The notes under the pieces are model-generated. The model had not been told where the DNA came from. It saw nothing but the letters and a program-made list of their open reading frames with translations, and did not search any database. 5,374 nucleotides of DNA from an uncultured Lachnospiraceae bacterium (GTDB lineage: Bacteria; Bacillota; Clostridia; Lachnospirales; Lachnospiraceae). Of the stretch, positions 1-5,374 are shown piece after piece (position 1 is the first letter of the stretch; the number at the start of each line of letters is the position of its first letter). The stretch covers positions 1 to 5,374 of the forward strand of contig CAMWUU010000257.1 of the NCBI GenBank assembly GCA_947177515.1, written 5' to 3'. Position numbers and translations under genes: made by a program.

Positions 1-3000
1 TCTTTCACATCTTCCGATGGCGTATCCGATGGAATGTTCTCATCCCCAGATGGCGCATCTGACGGATCTTTCCCATCTTCGGACGGGGTGTCCGATGGAG
101 TGTTCTCATCCCCAGATGGCGCATCTGACGGATCTTTCACATCTTCCGATGGCGTATCCGATGGAGTGTTTTCATCCCCAGATGGCGTATCTGACGGATC
201 TTTCACATCTTCGGACGGGGTGTCCGATGGAGTGTTTTCATCCCCAGATGGCGTATCTGTCGGATCTTTCACATCCTCGGACGGGGTATCTGATGGAGTG
301 TTTTCATCTTCCGATGGCGTATCTGTCGGATCTTTTGCTACTTCCCCGGTGGTACTGCCACCATCAATGGTAATAGGAGGCAATGTTTCCGGCACCACTT
401 CAAACAGGGAATCGCTGACAAGCCTCTGTCCTTCATTGGTCAGGGCATCATTCACACGGTAAAGTTCCACACGTACTTTCTTCAGTGTCTTTACGTCAAA
501 TCCTTCCGTTGGCTCAATCCAGTAAATCCATGTACCATCTGATGTATTTGCAATATCCCCCTCTTTTGGCACATCCGCAAGGATAACCTGATACGACTTG
601 CCATCCCCTGCCGCATCCTTAACCACAACCGGATTTCCAGCCTGGTCATAGAGAATCACCGTATTGTAAGCAGGGTTTCCTTTGTAACTTCCTGTAAAGA
701 TAATGGAACCTGCCGGGATCACATTTTTTGTGCCATCCGCATTGTCCGGGGCATATGGGTAATCTGCTGCCAACGTGCCAATTGCTGGCGTGCCATCCAC
801 TGTACTCCGGAACTCTACATTATCACCGGTCACGCCAAGTACATCAAGTTCGGCAATGGATATGGTGCTCCCCACACCCTCAAGTTTTAACTTCAACGCG
901 GTTGCTTCATAGGTCGCAACATATTTATTTTCCCCATTCGCAAAGAATACAGTCTGTACCTCATCCGCACCAAACGTACCTGTTGCCACATCCTTCCAAG
1001 CATCACCACAAAGCAGGCTGATCACATAATTGCCCACCGGCGACTGCCCAGCCGGAGCCGTATACTTAAAGCCTGTCACTTCGACAGTTTCATTAAACTT
1101 AAGTACAATCTCCGCATTTGCACCGGCATTTGCCGTATAAACCGTATTTGTATCATGGTCAATCAGATAATCTTTGCTCTTCGGTGCCGCTTCCTTATCT
1201 CCTGTGCCCTGCTCAGTATCAAGAATCGCATCGCCGGATGTACTGCCGCTTATATCCTCTGTTTCACCCTCTACAGTAAGCCCTGTGGTGGAAACAGTGA
1301 AAAAGCTCTTGTCAAGGCTTCCATCATGCTCAATCTTAAGAGGTTCAAGCACCTTGGCTGCGGAGCGGTTCAAATATTTGTCGATTACGACAACCTCATA
1401 CCAAACCATACGGTTATTGATAGAAGAAATCGTATCCGTAAAAGTATTGCCCGTCGTAAAACCAACCACCTGCTTTTGTGTATCCCCACCGGAAATCATG
1501 CACCTTGTAATCTCAAAGCCTAAAATATCCTCCGCCGGGATTCCCTGTGCCACAAGCGTAAAGTCAACCTGGTTCTGGGTATCCGTATTGATAACCGACT
1601 GGGTTCCATCACCCACTGCCGCAAATGTGCCAGGTTCCCCCATCTTAGTACCGGTTCCAGTAAGCGCATAAACCCTGGCATCATCATTCGCATAGTAGAT
1701 TGCCCTTGTTTCCTCTTCGAACTGTGACGCATATGCAATCGTCCCCTCATCCGGAACCATGCCCCAGCGCTCAAAGAACTCAAGCAGATTCTTCTCCGCT
1801 GCCGCGCAGGATAAGCGCATCAGAGCCTGATCCGTACCGCCGGAAATTGTCAGTGTCACATTGCCCGGAGCAGGTGCTTTTGCAGGTGTCCTCGCATAGG
1901 TATCCACCCGCGCGAAGAAAAGGTTGGATAACTGCTCGTTATAATCCGCATAGGTTTTGTAATTGTAACCCTTATCATATGCAAGGTGGAGCTGCCAGTA
2001 CATAGCAAGCTGTGTAAACACATTGGATGCCTTGCCCAATGTATTTGAAGTTACTTTCTTAAACACATTGTCGTAGGAGAAACGGACGGAAGTATTGTTA
2101 TCGTGCGCCTGTGCCAGCACGGCAAAATAATTGTTCGTGATCTCGGCAACCGCATATGCTCCCTGGTTAATATCATGACCGATCTCATGGGCAATACCCC
2201 ATCCAAAATAATGTCCGCTCTGCCATCTGCCATCCGCGTCCGCCACAACCGGCGCACAGCTTGTAAGCCCTGCCGCCGAGCCGTACTCAATCCCAATATG
2301 GTTGCCGGCCGCATACATAAACGCACCCGCAAACATTCTCTGGTAACGGATATTCAGATGCCCTTTCGGGATTTGGTCAACCGCATCGGCCGCGCCTGCA
2401 TTCAGTCCCTTATGCTGGTAGAACAGATACATCATATCCCCCATCGCATCCAAGGATCCTAACATCTTTGCCGCCTTTTCCTGTAATGTACCACTCCCCG
2501 CACCGGCTAAAAGCTGATCGGCCGGAAGCGAAAGCATCATCGTATCAAGCAGGATATCGGAAGCTCCCAGGATACAGTTCGTCTTATCATAAGCATAGCT
2601 GTTAAGCATATTATTTTCGGAAGCTGTATGGAACTTATTATGATTCTCTTCCATTTTTCCGACAAAAGCTTCAAGTTCCCTTATATAGGCTGTTACTAAG
2701 GCAAGACGTTCGCTTTGGTCGGTAACCTGGTATAAATCAAGTTTCGGGACGGATACACCACCACTTACACGAACCGCATACTGTCCCGGATCTTTCTCCT
2801 TGTTACCCGAATACTGGATATAAATCGCACCGCCATTTTCCTGTTCGGCAAGCGTCCCAATCCTCGGGATAACGATTACATTCGCACCTACTTTAAGATT
2901 CCCGGCACCCGAAGCAATGGCATTGGATTCCGAGTGGTACTGTGAAGCAACGACGGACAGGTTTGTCGCATCCCCCGTCTTTTTCGTACTATGTCCGACA

Positions 3001-5374
3001 TAGATCGTAATCTTGTCACCAGCACCCGCCGTAATACCAAGTGGCTGCCATGCGTTGATCCCGCCAAATCCTCTTCCCACATCATTTGTTGTGATATCGG
3101 AATGAATCTCGATCGGTGCATTCAGCGCAACATCATTTAAAATATCTTCCGCTGTTTTCAATTCCCGCTCAAGTACTTCACGATCCGGATTATACTCCCC
3201 GCTCACCTCATCAATCTGATTGATCTTAAAACGGAGTGTATTAATAGTGGACTGTGTCACTTCTGGACGGAGCACCATATGCAGGTCATCCTGATAAAGG
3301 GACATAATCTCTTCCATCAGTTCATCATAATGATAGAAGTAAACTTCCGCAACACGGATCTGCCCGCTTGCTGTAGCCCTTCCAAGCCCTATCTGGATTT
3401 TCTTTGCCATAACTGGCTGGGCAAGTTTCAGCAGGCTGTAAGGCCGCCCTTCTGCATCCTGCCTGTTTTGTCTAGACGCACCAATCTCATGCGCTACGCC
3501 ATCTTCTCCCCAGTAACGGATATGGACGTAAGTATAATCGTAGCCTGCAAAACAGTAGAGTCCGATGGTATCCATCTTGTATGCCTGGTCAAACTCATAG
3601 GTCAGACCAACACCCTGGCTCATATAGTTGTATCCGCCCTCATCCCATCCTGCCGTCTGGTAGTAAGAAAGTGGATTGTTATCCACGGTTCCCCATGCAG
3701 AAGTGGTGTCCGTATCGAGCGGACTGGCCGTCATTGTGCAGGCGGCACGTTTCAAAGCACTGACAATATGTGCACCCTTTTCTCCCGCCCCGCCCATATT
3801 GATCAGATGGTAACGCGGAACAGCAGGAGCCTGTAAATCGGTTGTTTTTGCCGAAGCGACAAGCGATGGGGCACTCTCGCCAAATTCATTGACACCAGTC
3901 ACATAAACCATGTACTGTGTCAGGTCTTTTAGGTTCTGTATAGTATAGCTGTTATTTTCCAGTTCGGTAATCTTCTGGTAACTACCGGCTGTACTTTCTT
4001 TGTAGTAAAGGTTGTATGTAACCGTATCCTTCATCTGTTTCCAGGATACCGATATGCTCTGGTAATTTCCTACCGCCTTTACATTATCCGGTTTATCCGG
4101 TTTTTTGGTCGGCTTTGGCGTTGCCGTTACAGACCCACAATATCCGCTGCGCCAAGTACCGTTAACCGACTGCACGGTAAACGTATATTCCGTGTAATTC
4201 TTTAAACTCTTCCCGCCAAAATTAGCAACAGTAATAGAATTTACTGTAGTAAACATGGTTTCTTCCACATCACCCAGCTTAACCATTACCTCATAGCCCG
4301 TAATATTCTTCGCAGGCTTCCAGGAAAGGCTAACCTGTTCGCTTCCGGCCTGTGCGGTAAGACCTTCCGGAATATCCATCTCAGGCGGTGGAATCCTTGT
4401 ATCCATACCGTTTACAAATTCCACCTTGGAAATCTTTGCCAGATCATTACTCTTCTGCATACCCGTAATGGTCAGCGTAACTTTCTTCACAGCAATCTGG
4501 GTTCCAAGATTAATCCTGATATTTCCGGCATTATCTCTTTCCGTTTGGACTTCAGAACTTCTCAGAAGATAATGAACCCCTGCATTGACCGGGATACCAC
4601 CCTCCACAACCGGATTACCATTCCCGTCAAACAGGTCGATAATAGCGCTCTGGATTGAATCATCACCCGCCGTGTTAATAAGGATCCCGTCCATCGAAAC
4701 AGCCTGATCCGTACCGGAAGCAAGATCAAACTCAAGGGATACCGGATTGGTACTTGAAATCGCACCCCCGTTCTTTGGAGCAAGCACAACAGCTCCTTCC
4801 CCGCCCAACACATTATTTATGCTCCCTGACACTATATTTGTGTCCGCTCCCGAAAATACTTCAATTACGGACGCAGGAACAAAAATTTCCGGGCTTGCAG
4901 CAGTATTCCTGCCTTCCTGATAACCTTTTGTAAAATACTCCAGGTCAACCAGGTCAACCACACCGTCGCCGTTTAAGTCCATCAAATTGGTGGGCGTTTT
5001 CTTCCCGTCGATTGCATCAACCAGGACTGTCCGATCCTCCTCATCCACCGTCCCGTTGCCGTCAACATCGCCGATCAAAAGGACACCTGGATGCGCCGCG
5101 CCCTCCGCATAATTGACACCGCCTAAGAATCCTGTGGTCAGGTTGATGGCACAACCCTGCTCATCAACTTTTACACTCTGGGAAAAGCTTGCAAACCCCG
5201 GGGCGGTCACGGTCAGCTTATAGTTGCCCGCTGCCACACCCTCAAAACTTACCCGTCCGGTTTCCAGACTGCCAGGAAGCAAAGTAAGTGTCTTTGGTGT
5301 CTGGCCTTCGAGTGTCACGGTAAAATCCACCTGCCTTTGCAGCACCATCACGGTGGTCACGGTTACATCCGTCT
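1..5374 (-). CDS. Giant M60-family (enhancin-like) zinc metallopeptidase, multidomain surface protein, partial at both ends
   Basis: One uninterrupted minus-strand frame, codons from base 5372 to base 3, gives 1790 residues with neither start nor stop in the window. The family call rests on the gluzincin motif HEIGH (residues 1062-1066), a downstream Glu (E1077) in AEITNNYF, and the upstream M60-type beta subdomain with NGGAIYIQYSG (846-856). Accessory modules flank it: a PEGA-like domain, a dockerin-like module, three galactose-binding-like modules, FN3 domains and an acidic repeat stalk. M60 enzymes are known to hydrolyse mucin-type O-glycoproteins, so this is probably a secreted or wall-attached glycoprotein peptidase. 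That substrate is inferred from the family and not shown by the sequence. The signal peptide and any wall anchor (LPXTG, SLH or other) would lie outside the window. Nine cysteines are spread over about 1790 residues, so extensive disulphide bonding is unlikely. No frameshift or internal stop was seen, and no promoter, ribosome binding site or terminator is expected inside. Frame and partial status are near certain, the M60 call is very strong, and the outer module names are less certain. Confidence 0.96.
6..335 (-). repeat. 66-bp tandem repeat, five copies, coding for an acidic Pro/Ser/Thr stalk
   Basis: Five head-to-tail copies of exactly 66 bp occupy 335-270, 269-204, 203-138, 137-72 and 71-6 on the minus strand. 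The array continues past base 1. Each copy codes for 22 residues whose commonest form is KDPSDTPSGDE followed by NTPSDTPSEDV. Each such unit has about seven acidic residues, one Lys, four Pro and seven Ser/Thr, so the segment should be extended and unstructured and resembles wall-spanning stalks of Gram-positive surface proteins. The two 11-residue halves resemble each other, giving an inner 33-bp period. All copies keep frame. A sortase motif or other anchor would be expected further on, outside the window. The ten or so Ser/Thr-Pro-type contexts could be glycosylated, but nothing here proves that. Confidence 0.97.
363..824 (-). other. Unassigned beta-rich module before the repeat stalk
   Basis: Residues 1517-1670 contain many alternating hydrophobic stretches: NVIPAGSIIFTGSYKGNPAYNTVILYDQAGNPVVV (1550-1584), SYQVILADVPKEG (1593-1605), GTWIYWIEPTEG (1613-1624), LKKVRVELYRVN (1630-1641) and SDSLFEVVPETLPPITIDG (1653-1671). 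This looks like a folded extracellular beta-sandwich, but I do not recognise its family. The closing 'ETLPPITIDGGSTTGEVA' is a hinge into the low-complexity stalk. Confidence 0.55.
825..1184 (-). other. Discoidin/F5/8 type C-like module 3
   Basis: Residues 1397-1516 show a good discoidin-like pattern: LIDHDTNTVYTANAGANAEIVLKFNETVEVTGFKY (1403-1437), equivalent to 'aiDgd.nT.w....ga...i.ldf......v.gf.y', then NYVISLLCGDAWKDVATGTF (1448-1467), VQTVFFANG (1472-1480) and ATALKLKLEGVGSTISIAELDVLG (1490-1513), equivalent to 'a..vrl.......isiaEl.v.g'. Such modules in gut bacterial glycoside hydrolases and peptidases bind terminal sugars such as galactose, GalNAc or sialic acid. Which sugar is bound here is unknown. 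Confidence 0.78.
1185..1328 (-). other. Acidic, Ser/Thr/Gly-rich linker
   Basis: Residues 1349-1396 are rich in Gly, Ser, Thr, Asp and Glu (for example TVEGETEDISGSTSGDAI, 1366-1383, then DTEQGTGDKEAAP) and contain few large hydrophobic residues after VSTTGLTV. They look like a flexible connector between the FN3-like module and the next discoidin-like module. No motif was recognised. Confidence 0.6.
1329..1661 (-). other. FN3/Ig-like module after the catalytic domain
   Basis: Residues 1238-1348 contain NQVDFTLVAQGIPAEDILGFEITRC (1267-1291), VVGFTTGNTFTDTISSINN (1302-1320) and VWYEVVVIDKYLNRSAAKVL (1323-1342). The 'lGFEItR ... tf.D.i ... YevvviDkylN.S' pattern resembles the strands of an FN3-like fold, with the tyrosine-corner strand at YEVVVIDKYLNRS. 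It is placed directly behind the peptidase and may support it structurally. The domain family is not certain. Confidence 0.6.
1662..2720 (-). other. M60 catalytic domain with HEIGH zinc site
   Basis: Residues 885-1237 carry the zinc-binding and catalytic motif GWGIAHEIGHDINQG (1057-1071, HEIGH at bases 2175-2189). H1062 and H1066 are the predicted zinc ligands and E1063 the predicted general base. E1077 (bases 2142-2144) in VAEITNNYF is the probable third ligand. It lies ten residues after the second His, within the HExxHx(8,28)E pattern of M60. The helical segment before it (890-990) and the later LAMYWQLHLAYDKG (1122-1135) and LLEFFERWGMVPDE (1196-1209) also fit M60/enhancin cores. All catalytic residues are intact, so an active peptidase is expected. 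Family members cleave next to O-glycans in mucins; the exact preference here cannot be read from the sequence. Confidence 0.95.
2721..3128 (-). other. M60 N-terminal beta subdomain
   Basis: Residues 749-884 match the beta-sandwich part that precedes the M60 catalytic core. Visible landmarks are INAWQPLGITAGAGDKITIYVG (772-793), resembling the family's 'W..tGlyvpaGe.itv.v', then GANVIVIPRIGTL (829-841) and NGGAIYIQYSGN (846-857), the 'GG.iYi' segment seen in M60/enhancin proteins, and QYAVRVSGGVSVPKLDLYQ (864-882). In the family this subdomain packs against the catalytic domain and contributes to substrate binding. There is no large insertion or deletion that I can see. Confidence 0.85.
3129..3326 (-). 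other. Alpha-helical linker between binding module and M60 region
   Basis: Residues 683-748 look helical. They run DELMEEIMSLYQDDLHMVL, then STINTLRFKINQIDEVSG, then DREVLERELKTAEDILND. The heptad-like hydrophobic spacing and the high Glu/Lys/Asp/Leu content suggest a two- or three-helix bundle similar in style to FIVAR-type helical spacers. No motif identifies a family. Confidence 0.6.
3327..3836 (-). other. Galactose-binding-like (F5/8 type C-like) module 2, before the M60 region
   Basis: Residues 513-682 begin PAVPRYHLINMGGAG. They continue with TSAWGTVDNNPLSYYQTAGWDEG (557-579), resembling the 'a.DgnpsTyWqs' part of discoidin domains, then VGLTYEFDQAYKMDTIGLYCF (588-608), YVHIRYWGEDG (615-625) and the closing strands KKIQIGLGRA / IRVAEVYFYHYDE (657-684). 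The strand order 'L.yeFd....md.i.ly...y....v..rYw..dg' matches a jelly-roll carbohydrate-binding domain. Aromatic residues are dense between 560 and 621, which suits sugar binding, but the ligand is not known. It directly precedes the M60 N-terminal subdomain, a common arrangement in clostridial M60 proteins. Confidence 0.7.
3837..4100 (-). other. Fibronectin type III domain 2
   Basis: Residues 425-512 form a second FN3 domain: PDKPDNVKAVG, SISVSWKQM with the core Trp (W444), TYNLYYKES (452-460), SYTIQNLKDLTQYMVYVTGVNEFGESAPS (475-503) and closing KTTD. The 'L.dlt.Y.vyVtgvNe.GeS.pS' segment is a textbook FN3 F-G region. It leads straight into the second galactose-binding-like module with almost no linker. 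Confidence 0.92.
4113..4388 (-). other. Fibronectin type III domain 1
   Basis: Residues 329-420 show the FN3 signature: Pro-rich entry PPPEMDIPEGLTAQ, VSLSWKP with the core Trp (W351), GYEVMVKLG (359-367), the tyrosine-corner strand YTEYTFTVQSVNG (393-405) and closing strand SVTATPKP (414-421). FN3 domains in bacterial extracellular enzymes are spacers that separate catalytic and binding modules. A short Lys/Pro/Asp hinge (TKKPDKPD, 422-429) joins it to the next FN3 domain. Confidence 0.85.
4398..4895 (-). other. Galactose-binding-like (jelly-roll) module 1, adjacent to dockerin-like module
   Basis: Residues 160-325 form a beta-rich module. It has VSLEFDLASG (211-220), then MDGILINTAGDDSIQSAIIDLFD (227-249), a long loop, then IRINLGTQIAVKKVTLTITGM (285-305) and a closing strand KISKVEFVNGM (313-323). 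The pattern 'leFDL ... v.gi.i ... kkv.l.i.g ... i..veF' is what discoidin/F5/8 type C-like and related carbohydrate-binding folds show. The family and ligand cannot be fixed by eye. A role in binding host or dietary glycans is an inference from the fold and from its place in an M60 protein. Boundaries are approximate. Confidence 0.55.
4917..5087 (-). other. Dockerin type I-like module with two calcium loops
   Basis: Residues 96-152 contain two 12-residue F-hand loops. Loop 1 is DVDGNGTVDEED (102-113, bases 5034-5069). Loop 2 is DLNGDGVVDLVD (132-143, bases 4944-4979). Each has acidic or Asn ligands at positions 1, 3, 5, 9 and 12, Gly at position 6 and a hydrophobic residue at position 8. Each is followed by a hydrophobic helix (RTVLVDAI; LEYFTKGY). 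The preceding 'GVLLIGD' and the spacing of about 30 residues between loops fit type I dockerins. Such modules bind cohesins in cellulosomes and in surface glycosidase complexes of clostridia. The residue pairs just before the last Asp differ (EE in loop 1, LV in loop 2), so the two-fold symmetry of classical recognition sites is not evident. It sits inside the protein, upstream of the catalytic domain, instead of at the C-terminus. It could be a calcium-stabilised spacer. No cohesin is visible in the window. Confidence 0.88.
4941..4958 (-). repeat. Perfect 9-bp tandem duplication in the second dockerin loop
   Basis: The plus-strand string caggtcaac occurs twice without a gap (4941-4949 and 4950-4958). 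On the coding strand it gives Val-Asp-Leu twice (residues 139-144). The duplication covers the position-9 and position-12 Asp ligands of the second calcium loop. It may come from slippage, or simply from the V-D-x-x-D-L pattern that dockerins need anyway. Confidence 0.75.
5133..5372 (-). other. Carboxypeptidase-regulatory/PEGA-like beta-sandwich domain (partial at N-side)
   Basis: Residues 1-80 include VDFTVTLEG (15-23) and then VSFEGVAAGNYKLTVTAPGF (41-60), followed by a strand with alternating hydrophobic residues (SVKVDEQGCAINL). The pattern 'F.gv.aG.Y.l.v.a.GF' is typical of small transthyretin-like domains (carboxypeptidase regulatory-like, PEGA, SdrD B-like) that serve as rigid spacers in surface proteins. 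No enzymatic role is implied. The first strand or strands may lie beyond the window edge. It directly precedes the dockerin-like module, with a short GFLGGVNYAEGAAHPG linker between them. Confidence 0.7.

Noticed and set aside
6..335. CRISPR array
   Set aside because: The repeats are contiguous 66-bp coding units with no unique spacers and fit a 22-residue protein repeat exactly.
34..462. Plus-strand open frame with Ser/Gly/Asp-rich repeats (SSPDGVSDGSF-like), and an overlapping frame at 17-373
   Set aside because: They are antisense shadows of the 66-bp coding repeat. A frame-preserving repeat without stops on one strand often stays open on the other. The minus frame continues into folded domains, whereas these end soon after the array.
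1155..1671. Overlapping plus-strand open frames of 122 and 165 codons
   Set aside because: Both are antisense to the FN3-like module, the acidic linker and the start of module 3. They overlap each other and resemble no protein family, so they are not genes.
3279..3836. Plus-strand open frame of 185 codons
   Set aside because: It lies entirely antisense to the second galactose-binding-like module and helical linker of the M60 protein. It shows no domain pattern and has a Cys/His/Arg-rich composition typical of shadow frames.
1520..4813. Short minus-strand open frames at 1520-1783, 2051-2332, 2888-3121 and 4562-4813
   Set aside because: They are on the same strand as the main gene but in other frames, are rich in Arg/Met/Ser, and sit inside well-defined domains of the main reading frame.
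1..5374. Promoters, riboswitches, terminators, tRNA or other RNA genes inside the window
   Set aside because: The sequence is coding throughout, and I saw no convincing inverted repeat with a T-run or tRNA-like cloverleaf. Short AT-rich spots are ordinary codons.
1..5374. A new multi-gene defence or mobile system
   Set aside because: Only one gene is present, and its central domain belongs to a known peptidase family. There is no transposase, integrase, nuclease, toxin or helicase signature in either strand.

Overview
The whole window lies inside one very long protein-coding gene on the minus strand. Reading the reverse complement from base 5372 down to base 3 gives 1790 codons with no stop. 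The gene runs off both edges, so its start, signal peptide, promoter, C-terminus, anchor and terminator are all outside. No second gene, RNA gene, mobile element, CRISPR array or intergenic region was found. Residue numbers below count from the first complete codon in the window (residue 1 = bases 5372-5370; residue n starts at base 5375-3n). They are not positions in the full protein.

The product is a multidomain M60-family (enhancin-like, PF13402-type) zinc metallopeptidase, presumably secreted or attached to the cell surface. In protein order the window holds: a carboxypeptidase-regulatory/PEGA-like beta-sandwich (about 1-80); an internal dockerin-like module with two calcium loops (96-152); a jelly-roll, galactose-binding-like module (about 160-325); two fibronectin type III domains (329-420, 425-512); a second galactose-binding-like module (513-682); an alpha-helical linker (683-748); the M60 region (749-1237), with its N-terminal beta subdomain and a catalytic part carrying HEIGH plus a downstream Glu; an FN3/Ig-like module (1238-1348); an acidic linker; a third discoidin-like module (1397-1516); an unassigned beta-rich module (1517-1670); and an acidic Pro/Ser/Thr repeat stalk (1671-1790) made of five exact-length 66-bp repeats that continue past the window edge.

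M60 peptidases are known to cleave O-glycosylated mucin-type glycoproteins. Here the putative glycan-binding modules would bring the catalytic domain to host glycans. The dockerin-like module could dock it to a cohesin partner or simply be a calcium-stabilised spacer. The repeat stalk looks like a wall-spanning or surface-display segment. The architecture and the moderate base composition suggest an anaerobic gut Firmicute (Clostridia, Lachnospiraceae-like). This organism call rests on protein style only.

The points most worth following are the internal dockerin-like module in a probable mucinase and the two-level structure of the repeat array (33-bp half-units, 66-bp units, and alternating synonymous-codon variants that point to a 132-bp unit). 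I see no evidence of a wholly new multi-gene system.
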